From assembly GCA_945861625.1 (NCBI GenBank), contig CAMAVI010000036.1, positions 1-33,426 on the forward strand: a stretch of 33,426 nucleotides of DNA, written 5' to 3'. A program made the position numbers and the translations under genes. Within the stretch, counting starts at the first letter, position 1. Each line of letters starts with the position of its first letter. Below are positions 26,632-33,426 of the stretch, piece after piece. The notes under the pieces were generated by a model. That model ran no database searches, had not been told where the DNA came from, and saw nothing but the letters and a program-made list of their open reading frames with translations. The stretch is from Candidatus Sulfopaludibacter sp. SbA3 (lineage in GTDB: Bacteria; Acidobacteriota; Terriglobia; Bryobacterales; Bryobacteraceae).

Positions 26632-26733
26632 GCTTTTGCTGATTTTGGGCTCACTGGCTGGAGCCACCGTTTGAAGAGATGCGCCTTGGAGTAGTGTAGG
26701 GACAATCTTCCTGACGGCCAGGTAGGAAATTGT

Positions 26734-26922
26734 GTGCGTAGACCGCGTAAGAAGTTGGATCCGATCAGGCTGTTCCACAAAATAAAGCTCCTGGCCCTCG
26801 AGGTCGGCATCACCATTGTGTTCATTTTTTGGGTGGTGAAGGAAGTCCGTCACCAGCTCGAATGGGACCGGCCCGCGCCGCATCAGTTCGAGCAGTCGGA
26901 TCCCCATGTTGATAAGCGGTAG
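26734..26922 (+). CDS. small single-pass membrane protein
   Basis: A 62-residue frame starting at GTG 26734, with TAGGA about 6 bases upstream. A basic N-terminus (RRPRKKLDPIRLFHKIK) leads into a hydrophobic helix (LLALEVGITIVFIFWVVKEV) and a polar tail. The composition argues for a real membrane peptide rather than the opposite-strand frame over the same bases, but the family is not recognised. Confidence 0.42.
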   Translation: MRRPRKKLDPIRLFHKIKLLALEVGITIVFIFWVVKEVRHQLEWDRPAPHQFEQSDPHVDKR

Positions 26923-26960
26923 GGACTTGGGGGGACAGCGGACAAGGGTAAAATCATCCC

Positions 26961-27098
26961 ATGACCGTAGGCGAACTCACCAACGACGAACTGCTAGCGA
27001 TTGTGCGCCAGCGTCACAGTGCCATGACTAAAGCGATTATGGACTTGCCGCTATTCACCGCGCTCGTCGATGACGCGATGCCATACAACGCGGGTTGA
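26961..27098 (+). CDS. 45-residue small ORF of unknown function
   Basis: ATG at 26961 opens a 45-codon frame: MTVGELTNDELLAIVRQRHS followed by an amphipathic helix containing TKAIMDLPLFTALVDD. The ribosome site is weak (AAGGG about 11 bases upstream). It lies 38 bases after the previous small ORF and 20 bases before the convergent tRNA-Leu. It may be a real peptide or the intact head of a truncated gene. Confidence 0.3.
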   Translation: MTVGELTNDELLAIVRQRHSAMTKAIMDLPLFTALVDDAMPYNAG

Positions 27099-27118
27099 TT
27101 GCGAAGCAGGAATGATTT

Positions 27119-27205
27119 TGGTGGCCCCGTCCGGGGTCGAACCGGAACACTCTTGCGAATATAGGAACCTAAATCCTACGCGTCTGCCAATTCCGCCACG
27201 GGGCC
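27119..27205 (-). tRNA. tRNA-Leu(UAG), reads CUA/CUN
   Basis: On the minus strand the acceptor strands GGCCCCG and CGGGGCC pair, with discriminator A and an encoded CCA. The anticodon stem TAGGA/TCCTA encloses TTTAGGT, giving anticodon TAG. A long variable arm (leucine type) and the T arm TCCGG-TTCGACC-CCGGA are complete. It looks functional. A broken second tRNA-Leu lies upstream. Confidence 0.96.
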
Positions 27206-27221
27206 AATCGTTTGCACAACC

Positions 27222-27227
27222 ATTGTA
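27222..27227 (-). promoter_or_regulatory. candidate -10 box of tRNA-Leu
   Basis: TACAAT on the minus strand lies 16 bases before the mature tRNA 5' end. TTGGAC just upstream is too close for a normal -35, so only the -10 is proposed. Confidence 0.35.
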
Positions 27228-27269
27228 GAACGCTGTCCAACTACCTGAAAGGATTCATGCCGACGCAAG

Positions 27270-27310
27270 TTTCCTAAATCTGGTGCGTCTGCCAATTTCG
27301 CCATCCGGGC
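27270..27310 (-). pseudogene. truncated tRNA-Leu, 5' half only
   Basis: On the minus strand GCCCGGATGGCGAAATTGGC followed by AGACGCACCAGATTTAGGA is the acceptor strand, D arm and anticodon region of a tRNA-Leu(UAG). It matches the intact neighbour through the D arm and anticodon loop but has a different acceptor. After the anticodon loop the sequence no longer pairs, and no variable or T arm follows. The break at the anticodon loop is a usual place for integrase crossover. Confidence 0.75.
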
Positions 27311-27338
27311 GGATCGCGTCGACTACTGTTTCTATATT

Positions 27339-27719
27339 TTAGCTGACGGTTCGCGGTAATAAGCCGCGCCAGCTCTCCATGAATGCCCGCGCCTGGCTGG
27401 CCAAGGGTTCACGTGAATCGGTGACGGGATCGATTTCTCCGTGCTCCACGGGAGCGTGGTCTTTTTCAAGAACGTAAATCAGGCGTTGGCTGAGCAGGGA
27501 GAAGCGCACGGCATCGGCGGCCTCGCCGGAGGGAAAGCGGTCGCAAAGCCCCCGGGCGTAACCGCAGTTGCAGACTTCGCGCTGGATCGTTTCCGGAGGG
27601 GTCCAATCATCGGCTGCGGTACAAACTCCGCTCCACGCGTCCAGCAAAGGCAGCCGGGGCGCGGGGTCCCAGCCGCCGCGATCGAGCCGTTGTACGGGTT
27701 TGAAAAAAGGGCACGCCAT
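27339..27719 (-). CDS. small cysteine-rich cytoplasmic protein, function unknown
   Basis: A 126-residue protein starting MACPFFKPVQRLD. Cysteines at 3, 33, 50, 52 and 59 (GVCTAADDW, REVCNCGYARGLCDRFP) look like an iron-sulfur or zinc site. The phrases TPPETIQREVCNCGYARGLC resemble unannotated acidobacterial proteins, from memory. No signal peptide. ATG 27719 is preferred over GTG 27737 and a TTG at 27767 that lies inside the palindromic repeat; none has a strong ribosome site. Confidence 0.68.
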   Translation of the reverse strand: MACPFFKPVQRLDRGGWDPAPRLPLLDAWSGVCTAADDWTPPETIQREVCNCGYARGLCDRFPSGEAADAVRFSLLSQRLIYVLEKDHAPVEHGEIDPVTDSREPLASQARAFMESWRGLLPRTVS

Positions 27720-27736
27720 CAGGCAAAGTTCACTTA

Positions 27737-27797
27737 CCGCTCGATAACTCTCGCGGTTCGGTGTCAAGATTTCGGAACCGCGACGGTAACGGAGCGG
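27737..27797. repeat. REP-like palindromic intergenic element, copy 2
   Basis: Outer arms CCGCTC (27737-27742) and GAGCGG (27792-27797) and inner 8-bp stem TCGCGGTT (27751-27758) / AACCGCGA (27776-27783) repeat the design at 13335-13396. It lies between two divergent genes. Loop sequences differ while both stems are kept, which points to selection or recent spread of the structure. Confidence 0.75.
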
Positions 27798-27829
27798 CAG
27801 TCTCTTCCGAAGGGTATCCTAACAGATAG

Positions 27830-28135
27830 ATGACTCCACGCATGCAGCTTCTGGAAGAGATCCTGGCCCGGGATCCGGCGAGCAAGCTGGCCCGCTACGG
27901 ACTGGCGATGGAGTTTGCTAATGCGGGCGAATGGGCGCGCGCCATGCAAGAATTCGAGACCATGATCGACTCGGATCCGTCGTACGCAGCCGCCTACTAT
28001 CACGGCGGACAGACGCTGGAAAAGATGGGCGACCCGGACCGGGCCCGCGAGTTCTACCGCCGGGGACTAGCCGCCAATATCGACGCGCACACGCGCAGTG
28101 AGATTCAGGCAGCCCTGGATATACTGGGGGATTGA
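27830..28135 (+). CDS. small TPR protein
   Basis: A 101-residue helical protein without signal peptide. Paired helices follow the TPR plan: ASKLARYGLAMEFANAGEWA, RAMQEFETMIDSDPSYAAAY and YHGGQTLEKMGDPDRAREFY. It is about two and a half repeats and probably a protein-protein adaptor. ATG 27830 has only a distant AAGGG; ATG 27842 is possible. It is followed after 7 bases by an exported TPR protein and likely shares its transcript. Confidence 0.8.
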   Translation: MTPRMQLLEEILARDPASKLARYGLAMEFANAGEWARAMQEFETMIDSDPSYAAAYYHGGQTLEKMGDPDRAREFYRRGLAANIDAHTRSEIQAALDILGD

Positions 28136-28142
28136 GGAACGC

Positions 28143-29660
28143 GTGAACCGCCTCGTCATCATTGCTGGCTTGGTCTGCATGGCCGCAGTGCCTGCCCTGC
28201 CCCAGGCCGCGCCTCCGGTTCGTCCCCCGGTGCCGCGGGCTCCCGCGGCGAGTTCCAACCAGAACCAACTGGATAGCAACGAGGCGCTGTTCACCGTGCT
28301 GGCGGCCATCAACGCGGCCGGCTATGACGACGAAATCAATGCCGCTTCTACGCATGCGTTCCGTCACGCGCTACGCACGCAACTGGCCACGCGCAACCTC
28401 GACAGCGTATACGAGCTAAAGCGGTTTTTCCGCGACCATGCGCTGCGGGATCCGAAGGCGGAATTGAGCCGCTACATCTCTTACAGCTTGTTGATTGATG
28501 GTCCGCCGGATTTCGGCTACCGCGATCCGGATATGCTGCGGCCTCCCGACGTGACTTCCATCGAAGGATTGTCCCCGTTGCTCGCGGCGTTCTACAAGGA
28601 AGCCAACATGGGCGACATGTGGCAGCGCGCGCAGCCTTTTTACGACCAGCAGATCGAGCAGTACCACGAGCTGGTGAGCCGCGCCGTGCTGGGCGTCAAC
28701 GCCTACACGCGCAACACCACCAGCGGTTACCTGGGCCGCCGTTTTCAAATCTTCGTGGACCTGCTGGGAGCTCCCAATCAGGTGCAGTCCCGCAGCTACG
28801 GCGATGACTATTTTGTGGTGGTCACACCGTCGGCGGAGCCGCAAACCGATCGCATCCGCCATGGATTTGTGCACTATCTGATCGACCCGCTGGGACTGAA
28901 GTTTGCCGAAGACATCAAGAAGAAACACGCTCTCGGCGATTACGCGCAGGGCGCGGGCACGCTCGATGAGCATTACAAGACTGACTTCGTGGACTTGGCC
29001 ACTGAAAGCCTGATCAAGGCCGTGGAAAGCCGGATGGACCGCAAGCCCGTGCTGGCCGAACAGGCTATGAAAGAAGGATTCGTGCTGGCCCCGGCGCTGG
29101 CCGAGCAACTGGCCATTTTTGAGAAGCAGGACCAGGCGCTGCGGCTATACTTCCCCAATTTGTTTGCCGGTCTGGATTTCAAACGGGAGGAAGAGCGGCT
29201 TGCGAAGGTCGAGTTCGTCTCGGCCCGCGGCAACCGCCTGGTGCGCGCGGCGCAAGTGGTGAAGCCGCCGGAACTCACCGGCGTGGCGAAAACCCTGGAC
29301 CAGGCGGAAACGGCTTACCGGGACCGCAATCTCGAGCAGGCCCGCCAACTTTATCTCCATGCGCTGGAGGAAACCACCGAGCAAACCGCGCATGCAAAAG
29401 CGTATTATGGGTTAGCGAGGGTAGCCGTACTTCAAAGAGACCCTGAGACGGGAGATCGCCTCTTCCGCAAGGCTCTGGAGTTGCAGCCCGACACGGAAAC
29501 TAAGTCCTGGAGTTTGCTGTATCTCGCACGTTTGGCCGATTCGCAGGGAGACCGGGATCAGGCCGTGGAACATTATAAGGCAGCTCTGGCGATCCCAGAC
29601 GCGCCGGCGACGGTCCGCCAAGCGGCGTTGAAAGGTGTCGGGGAAGCCTTCAAAAAATAG
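28143..29660 (+). CDS. exported protein with C-terminal TPR repeats
   Basis: A 505-residue secreted protein. GTG 28143 has GAGG 5 bases upstream and gives a signal peptide (about 1-22, ending PALPQA), then a Pro-rich linker. Residues about 50-350 are a helical domain not recognised (YELKRFFRDHALRDPKAELS, TRNTTSGYLGRRFQIFVDLL). The last 120 residues carry TPR units (AETAYRDRNLEQARQLYLHA, YYGLARVAVLQRDPETGDRL, LLYLARLADSQGDRDQAVEH). It probably acts in the periplasm. Another exported TPR protein follows by 28 bases. Confidence 0.82.
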   Translation: MNRLVIIAGLVCMAAVPALPQAAPPVRPPVPRAPAASSNQNQLDSNEALFTVLAAINAAGYDDEINAASTHAFRHALRTQLATRNLDSVYELKRFFRDHALRDPKAELSRYISYSLLIDGPPDFGYRDPDMLRPPDVTSIEGLSPLLAAFYKEANMGDMWQRAQPFYDQQIEQYHELVSRAVLGVNAYTRNTTSGYLGRRFQIFVDLLGAPNQVQSRSYGDDYFVVVTPSAEPQTDRIRHGFVHYLIDPLGLKFAEDIKKKHALGDYAQGAGTLDEHYKTDFVDLATESLIKAVESRMDRKPVLAEQAMKEGFVLAPALAEQLAIFEKQDQALRLYFPNLFAGLDFKREEERLAKVEFVSARGNRLVRAAQVVKPPELTGVAKTLDQAETAYRDRNLEQARQLYLHALEETTEQTAHAKAYYGLARVAVLQRDPETGDRLFRKALELQPDTETKSWSLLYLARLADSQGDRDQAVEHYKAALAIPDAPATVRQAALKGVGEAFKK

Positions 29661-29688
29661 GTTTCGATATCAAATTGGGAGTAAACGA

Positions 29689-30432
29689 ATGAAGATGAAG
29701 TTGATTGTGATTGGCTTGCTTGCGGTGGCCGGCTTGGCAACGGCGCAAAAGCCAAAATCGCAGAAGGAATTGGAAGCCGTCCAGGCAGTGATCAGCGCCC
29801 AGACTCCGGATGCGAAGATCGCCGCCGTGGATAACCTGCTTTCCAAGTTCAAGGACACCGAATTCAAGGTCCTGGTGCTGGTGATGGCCGGGGAAGCCGC
29901 GCGGCAGAAGAACGATTCCGCCAGGGCAATTATTTACGGGAACCGCGCGCTCGAAGCCGACCCCAAGAATGCGCATGCGTTGCTGCTGGTCTCCGGGCAA
30001 CTCGCCCAAGGCACCAAGGAATTCGATCTGGACAAGGACGAAAAGGTAAAGCGCGCCACGAAACTGGCCAGTGACGCCCTCGCCGCGATACCCTCGGCCC
30101 CCAAAACCAACCCCCAGATTCCCGATGAACAATGGGAGAACATTAAGAAGGAAATGAGTTCCCAGGCGCACGAGACCCTGGGCATGCTGGCGTCGGTGGA
30201 TAAGAAATTCGATGCCGCCATTTCCGAGTTCAAGATGGCCATCGAAGGCTCGTCGACGCCCGAGCCGTCCGCCATGGTACGGCTGGCGGCGACCTACACC
30301 AACGCCAAACGCTACGATGAAGCCAATGCCATCGTGGACAAAGTGCTGGCTCTGGCGAACGTTCCCGAGAGCGTCAAGAAGTTCGCTCAGGAAGAAAAGC
30401 AGCGCGTGGCCAAACTCAAAGGCGGCCAGTAA
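29689..30432 (+). CDS. exported TPR protein
   Basis: A 247-residue protein with a signal peptide (about 1-19, LATAQ) and TPR helices: AGEAARQKNDSARAIIYGNR, ETLGMLASVDKKFDAAISEF and AATYTNAKRYDEANAIVDKV. GGGAG lies 7 bases before ATG 29689; ATG 29695 is also possible. It stands between the larger TPR protein and rnc, in the same direction. The partner is unknown. Confidence 0.85.
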   Translation: MKMKLIVIGLLAVAGLATAQKPKSQKELEAVQAVISAQTPDAKIAAVDNLLSKFKDTEFKVLVLVMAGEAARQKNDSARAIIYGNRALEADPKNAHALLLVSGQLAQGTKEFDLDKDEKVKRATKLASDALAAIPSAPKTNPQIPDEQWENIKKEMSSQAHETLGMLASVDKKFDAAISEFKMAIEGSSTPEPSAMVRLAATYTNAKRYDEANAIVDKVLALANVPESVKKFAQEEKQRVAKLKGGQ

Positions 30433-30452
30433 CTGCGAGCGCGGCGGCTCGG

Positions 30453-31190
30453 ATGAGCGCGGATCTGGCGGGCCTGGAGCGATCCCTCGGGCACACATTT
30501 CACGACCGGGAACTCCTAGGACGCGCACTGACCCATAAGTCACGGGCGTATGAAAAGGCCGGCGTTGGCGGCTCCACCGACAACGAACGTCTGGAGTTTC
30601 TGGGAGACGCCATTCTGGGCTTCGCGGTGAGCGAATGCCTGGTCCGCCGTTTTGTTGCCTATCCGGAAGGCCGGCTCTCCAAGCTGAAAGCGCGTCTGGT
30701 CAGCGCGGCCCACCTCCATGAGGTCGCGCAGTCTTTGCAACTGGGCGACTACCTTTTGCTCGGCCGGGGGGAAGAGTTGAGCGGAGGACGCACAAAGAAG
30801 GCGCTGCTTTCCGACGCCCTGGAAGCCCTGATTGCCGCTCTGTATCTCGACGCCGGACTCCAAGCGGCATGCCGGTTTATCAATACCTACGTCATCGAAC
30901 CCTACGATCCGCTGGAGGAGATGGAGACAACGGCCTCCACGGATCACAAGAGCGCGCTGCAGGAAGTAGCACAATCGTTGCAACTGCCGCCACCACGCTA
31001 CACTGTCGTGGCGGAAGAAGGGCCGGAGCATACCAAGACGTTCACGGTGGAAGTGCGCATGGGCAAGGACTGGATCAGCCAGGCACAGGGGCTGTCCAAG
31101 AAAAGCGCGGGGCAAAAGGCTGCCCAACAAATCCTAGCGCAGCTCAGTGAAGCCGGAAGTGAATCAAGAGAAGTGAATCATGAGAAGTGA
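30453..31190 (+). CDS. rnc: ribonuclease III
   Basis: A 245-residue double-stranded-RNA nuclease that matures rRNA and mRNA. The RNase III signature NERLEFLGDA (44-53) holds catalytic Glu48 and Asp52; Asp121 and Glu124 in LLSDALEALI complete the metal site. A dsRNA-binding domain occupies about 163-231 (DHKSALQEVAQSLQLPPPRY, KKSAGQKAAQQIL). The last residues (ESREVNHEK) and the TGA stop are made by copies of a 14-bp repeat, so repeat number sets the C-terminus. The ribosome site is weak. Confidence 0.97.
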   Translation: MSADLAGLERSLGHTFHDRELLGRALTHKSRAYEKAGVGGSTDNERLEFLGDAILGFAVSECLVRRFVAYPEGRLSKLKARLVSAAHLHEVAQSLQLGDYLLLGRGEELSGGRTKKALLSDALEALIAALYLDAGLQAACRFINTYVIEPYDPLEEMETTASTDHKSALQEVAQSLQLPPPRYTVVAEEGPEHTKTFTVEVRMGKDWISQAQGLSKKSAGQKAAQQILAQLSEAGSESREVNHEK

Positions 31191-31231
31191 ATCATGAGAA
31201 GTTGATCAAGGAAAGTTGATCAAGGAAAGTC
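31157..31231 (+). repeat. 14-bp minisatellite, five copies plus a partial, across the rnc stop
   Basis: Units start at 31157, 31171, 31185, 31199 and 31213, with a partial at 31227. The consensus is GAAGTKRATCAWGR. Units 2 and 3 are identical; units 4 and 5 change TGAATCAT to TTGATCAA. The rnc TGA stop (31188-31190) lies in unit 3. Because 14 is not a multiple of 3, gain or loss of a unit before the stop alters the C-terminal reading. Confidence 0.9.
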
Positions 31232-31235
31232 CCCG

Positions 31236-31520
31236 CTAATCGATGAAGCCTTTCCACGTGCAGCCTTTTTCATCGAGCAGGGTGACCGCGGTACTATCGG
31301 AGACGCCTGTCAGCGTGCGTCCCTTGCCGTCGCGAAAGCGGTAGATCACCGTCGCATTTTCCATGCGCTCGGCCCGGCCCTGCCAGACATTGCCATAATC
31401 GTCCTTGAGCTTGATGTTGTCGCCAAAGCCGTAGCCGTCAACCCGCGTGCGCGTCTTCTCTTCTTCCAGATGGAAGAAGCCGCCGGGCAATGTGGAGTGT
31501 TTCCGGTTCCTGCTGGTCAT
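31236..31520 (-). CDS. small hypothetical beta-rich protein
   Basis: A 94-residue protein from ATG 31520. It has no signal peptide and looks like a compact beta domain with repeated short phrases (FGDNIKLKDDYGNVWQGRAE, VIYRFRDGKGRTLTGVSDST, LLDEKGCTWKGFID). The upstream minus-strand sequence has TAATCT 7 bases before the ATG and no ribosome site, again a possible leaderless start. A longer in-frame start at 31550 exists. Family not recognised. It is convergent with rnc and divergent from dtd. Confidence 0.6.
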   Translation of the reverse strand: MTSRNRKHSTLPGGFFHLEEEKTRTRVDGYGFGDNIKLKDDYGNVWQGRAERMENATVIYRFRDGKGRTLTGVSDSTAVTLLDEKGCTWKGFID

Positions 31521-31603
31521 AGCATTTAGATTATGCGTCCCGCGACGCACCGGCTTCGATAGGGCAAATGATCTAGTGCGCCTCCGGCATCTACCCTAGA
31601 AGA

Positions 31604-32092
31604 ATGCGAGTTGTGGTCCAGAGGGTAACGGAAGCGCGGGTGAAAGTAGACGGCTTGGTCACGGGCGAAATCGGCGCGGGGATACTGGTGCTGGTGGGCG
31701 TAACCAAGGCGGACACGGTGGCGGACGCTGAGTTTTTGGTGGATAAGCTTGTGCATCTGCGCATCTTTGCCGACGATGCCGGCAAGATGAATCGCAGTTT
31801 GCTGGATACGCAAGGGAGCATGCTGGTGGTTTCCCAGTTCACGCTTTACGGGGATTGCCGCAAGGGGCGCCGCCCCAGCTTCGACGATGCGGCTCCCGCC
31901 GGACAGGCCCGCGCTTTGTACGAAGCGTTCGTCGAGATCGCCCGCCGCGGCGGTGTGCGGTTGGAAACCGGAGTCTTCCAGGCGCATATGGATGTCTCTC
32001 TGATCAACGACGGTCCGGTCACGTTGATCGTTGAAAGTCCATCGCGGGAGAGCCCGCCACGCCTTGCGGGGTCAGGAGATAAAGGGTCCTGA
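31604..32092 (+). CDS. dtd: D-aminoacyl-tRNA deacylase
   Basis: A 162-residue proofreading enzyme that removes D-amino acids (and glycine from tRNA-Ala) from tRNA. It shows [17 protein letters not shown] at the start, the [17 protein letters not shown] motif (77-93) and the Gly-cisPro motif in [11 protein letters not shown] (about 135-145). It is slightly longer than the usual 145-150 residues; the extra tail [14 protein letters not shown] is low-complexity. AGAAG precedes the ATG closely. Confidence 0.97.
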   Translation: MRVVVQRVTEARVKVDGLVTGEIGAGILVLVGVTKADTVADAEFLVDKLVHLRIFADDAGKMNRSLLDTQGSMLVVSQFTLYGDCRKGRRPSFDDAAPAGQARALYEAFVEIARRGGVRLETGVFQAHMDVSLINDGPVTLIVESPSRESPPRLAGSGDKGS

Positions 32093-32093
32093 A

Positions 32094-32276
32094 ATTACAC
32101 GCCTCTCCGCGGCGCTTCAACAGTTCACAGCGTTTGGTTCTTTTGGAACACAGCCCCTGGACATCGTTATAAACGGTGTTTCGCAAGATGGCGTAAACTA
32201 CAACACATATTCCAAGAGCATGGTTACGGTCGGCCAGTATCCGTCGCAGGTTGTGTCTGGAGGCGCTTGCAAATAA
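32094..32276 (+). pseudogene. headless coding fragment, one-base overlap with next gene
   Basis: An open 60-codon stretch (ITRLSAALQQFTAFGSFGTQ, then PLDIVINGVSQDGVNYNTYS, ending VVSGGACK) has protein-like composition but no ATG/GTG start with a ribosome site. An AGGAG at 32074-32078 precedes an ATT/ATA region only, and a TTG at 32031 lies inside dtd. Its TAA overlaps the next ATG as TAATG, a layout typical of coupled genes. It is probably the 3' end of a gene whose 5' part was lost beside dtd. Confidence 0.35.
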
Positions 32277-33292
32277 TGAGAAGGTGTAAGCTGAGTTGGC
32301 TGTCTCTTGCCGCTGGCGTTCTCCTTTGGGTGATCCCGAGTTTCGCCCAACGCGACGAATTTTCTGAGCCATCATTCCAAACCAAATTTGGCTCAGCAGA
32401 CACCGTACTGGTCGGGACGGTCGTGTCGGGACGGCGAGTTTCGCGTTCCGACCCGCGATTCAACACTCCCGCCGTAAAGCCCTTCCCGGATACACCAATT
32501 TATCTCTGCGAGGTAACGGTTCGCGTAAAGGCGACGCTGAAGCCCCGCAATTCTTTGACGGTCGGATCGCGAATCGATGTTCTATGGTATCTCCCGTCTA
32601 AGGCTTGTGAAATCGACTTTCCAGAACAGTATCGGAGAGCGAGTGGAGAGGACTTGCTTCTGTTTGTTCGGGCTGAGAGAAACTTCCAACGCTCTTTAAT
32701 GGACAATTTCTGGACAGCCTTCACTGTCGAGCACTTTTCACCGGAGATCGCTCAGAAGCTTGCAAAGTGGAAGGATCCAAAACAAGCGGCCGCGTATCTG
32801 GTACTGACGCCGGGAACAGTGATTGCCGATCAGTTTTATTACCGCTCAAGGCTTCCGTGGGAAATTGCCGCAATGCTGAATGCAAATTTCAATATCGCGA
32901 ATTTCCTGAACATTTACCGGCAAGTCTACTTGGACGCAAGTCCTAATTCGCGCGGCCATATCGCCGTTCAGCTCTTTGGCCTGGACATGTGCGTTGATAT
33001 GGCCCTGCGGTCCGCGATAGCCGAGGGACGGCTCAAAGTACCGGTAAGGCGTCCAACTGGACCATTCGATGACCCCATGGTGATCGCGATGGATCCGGAC
33101 ATAAGGCGCCAGAGAGACGAAGATACTGTGAGCACGATGTCTTGGACTACAAAAGGCGAGCTTCTTGCGTCATCTAAGAGTCAGGAGGAAGCGATAGACG
33201 ATCTGACAACACGGGCTTGTAGTAGCAGCCCTAAGACACGACAGCGTGGACGTGAGCTTTTGGAACGGTATTTTGGCATTAAGGCAGCGTAA
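32276..33292 (+). CDS. exported protein of unknown function
   Basis: A 338-residue exported protein with a signal peptide (about 1-25, VIPSFAQ). The mature domain begins with a beta-rich part (SADTVLVGTVVSGRRVS, YLCEVTVRVKATLKPRNSLT, DVLWYLPSKACEIDFPEQY, EDLLLFVRAER), which resembles secreted domains sometimes found in acidobacterial proteins, and continues helical. The ATG overlaps the stop of the preceding fragment by one base. An ISAzo13-like transposase fragment converges on its 3' end. Family not recognised. Confidence 0.72.
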   Translation: MRRCKLSWLSLAAGVLLWVIPSFAQRDEFSEPSFQTKFGSADTVLVGTVVSGRRVSRSDPRFNTPAVKPFPDTPIYLCEVTVRVKATLKPRNSLTVGSRIDVLWYLPSKACEIDFPEQYRRASGEDLLLFVRAERNFQRSLMDNFWTAFTVEHFSPEIAQKLAKWKDPKQAAAYLVLTPGTVIADQFYYRSRLPWEIAAMLNANFNIANFLNIYRQVYLDASPNSRGHIAVQLFGLDMCVDMALRSAIAEGRLKVPVRRPTGPFDDPMVIAMDPDIRRQRDEDTVSTMSWTTKGELLASSKSQEEAIDDLTTRACSSSPKTRQRGRELLERYFGIKAA

Positions 33293-33293
33293 A

Positions 33294-33426
33294 TCAATAA
33301 CCTTTACATCTAACGGTTGTGCTTGGATGGATCGTGTAGTTCCATTCGCCATGAAATGTGTCGGGCTTCAGATGGACATGGGCAAACTCTTCATCCGTGA
33401 TTTTGCGCCCAACGGGGTACTTGCGG
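33294..33426 (-). mobile_element. ISAzo13-type transposase, C-terminal end, runs off the window
   Basis: The minus-strand frame encodes RKYPVGRKITDEEFAHVHLK, then PDTFHGEWNYTIHP and a short tail to TGA at 33294. The KYPxGxKIxDEE...FHGEWNYTI ending matches the C-terminus of ISAzo13-family (Rhodopirellula-type) DDE transposases as I know them. Only 44 codons are in the window, so intactness cannot be judged. No inverted repeat was found in the few bases available. Confidence 0.78.

Noticed and set aside
26572..26907. 111-codon frame on the minus strand that ends in the G-free tract
   Set aside because: No ribosome site; the overlapping plus-strand frame has both a ribosome site and a membrane helix, and the C-terminus is read from abnormal DNA.
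31157..31231. Tandem repeat as a CRISPR array
   Set aside because: Units are 14 bp with no spacers between them; it is a minisatellite.

Overview
The window reads as GC-rich chromosomal DNA of a soil-type Acidobacteriota, probably near Candidatus Solibacter/Bryobacterales. This is inferred, not proven. The reasons are several exported families I associate with that group (the PRMADGKPDFTG-type secreted protein, the HHSFSAEYDE-type DUF6152-like protein, CxSCH/KMPP cytochromes), an exosortase-type PEP-CTERM protein beside a chain-length protein, many TPR proteins, and a repeated palindromic intergenic element. No phage genes and no CRISPR array are present. A transposase fragment runs off the right edge.

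Left part (1-6000): tRNA-Ser(GCU), then a leftward operon of PEP-CTERM protein, a fused chain-length-determinant/TPR lipoprotein-like protein, and a CpsD/BY-kinase-like ATPase without a tyrosine tail. This is a surface polysaccharide module. Next (6381-11155) comes a tight six-gene rightward operon: His-rich exported helical protein, outer-membrane barrel, FMN-binding-like periplasmic protein, membrane-anchored OB-fold-like protein, FtsX/MacB-type permease and ABC ATPase. I read it as a trans-envelope transport system of unknown substrate, perhaps a metal or redox cofactor. Two small c-type cytochromes, an orphan family-3 solute-binding protein and a DinB-like protein follow.

Middle (13300-21410): a palindromic repeat, an antitoxin-like small ORF, guaB, a J-domain protein with HPS in place of HPD, two exported acidobacterial proteins, and a RoxA-like diheme oxygenase gene followed by a cytochrome P450. 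The RoxA-like gene is frameshifted by a clean 11-bp tandem duplication.

Right part (21600-33426): a HerA/FtsK-type ATPase whose 3' end is duplicated 341 bp downstream, an NHL-repeat lyase-like protein, an MntA/HepT toxin-antitoxin pair, then a scrambled accessory stretch. That stretch holds a 113-nt tract without a single G, two small ORFs, tRNA-Leu(UAG) and a broken second tRNA-Leu. After a second copy of the palindromic repeat come TPR proteins, rnc (whose stop codon lies inside a 14-bp minisatellite), dtd, a headless coding fragment overlapping by one base (TAATG) with an exported protein, and the 3' end of an ISAzo13-type transposase.

Strongest candidates for something undescribed: the chain-length/TPR fusion, the six-gene envelope transport operon, the RoxA-like/P450 pair with its reversible-looking duplication, and the G-free tract.
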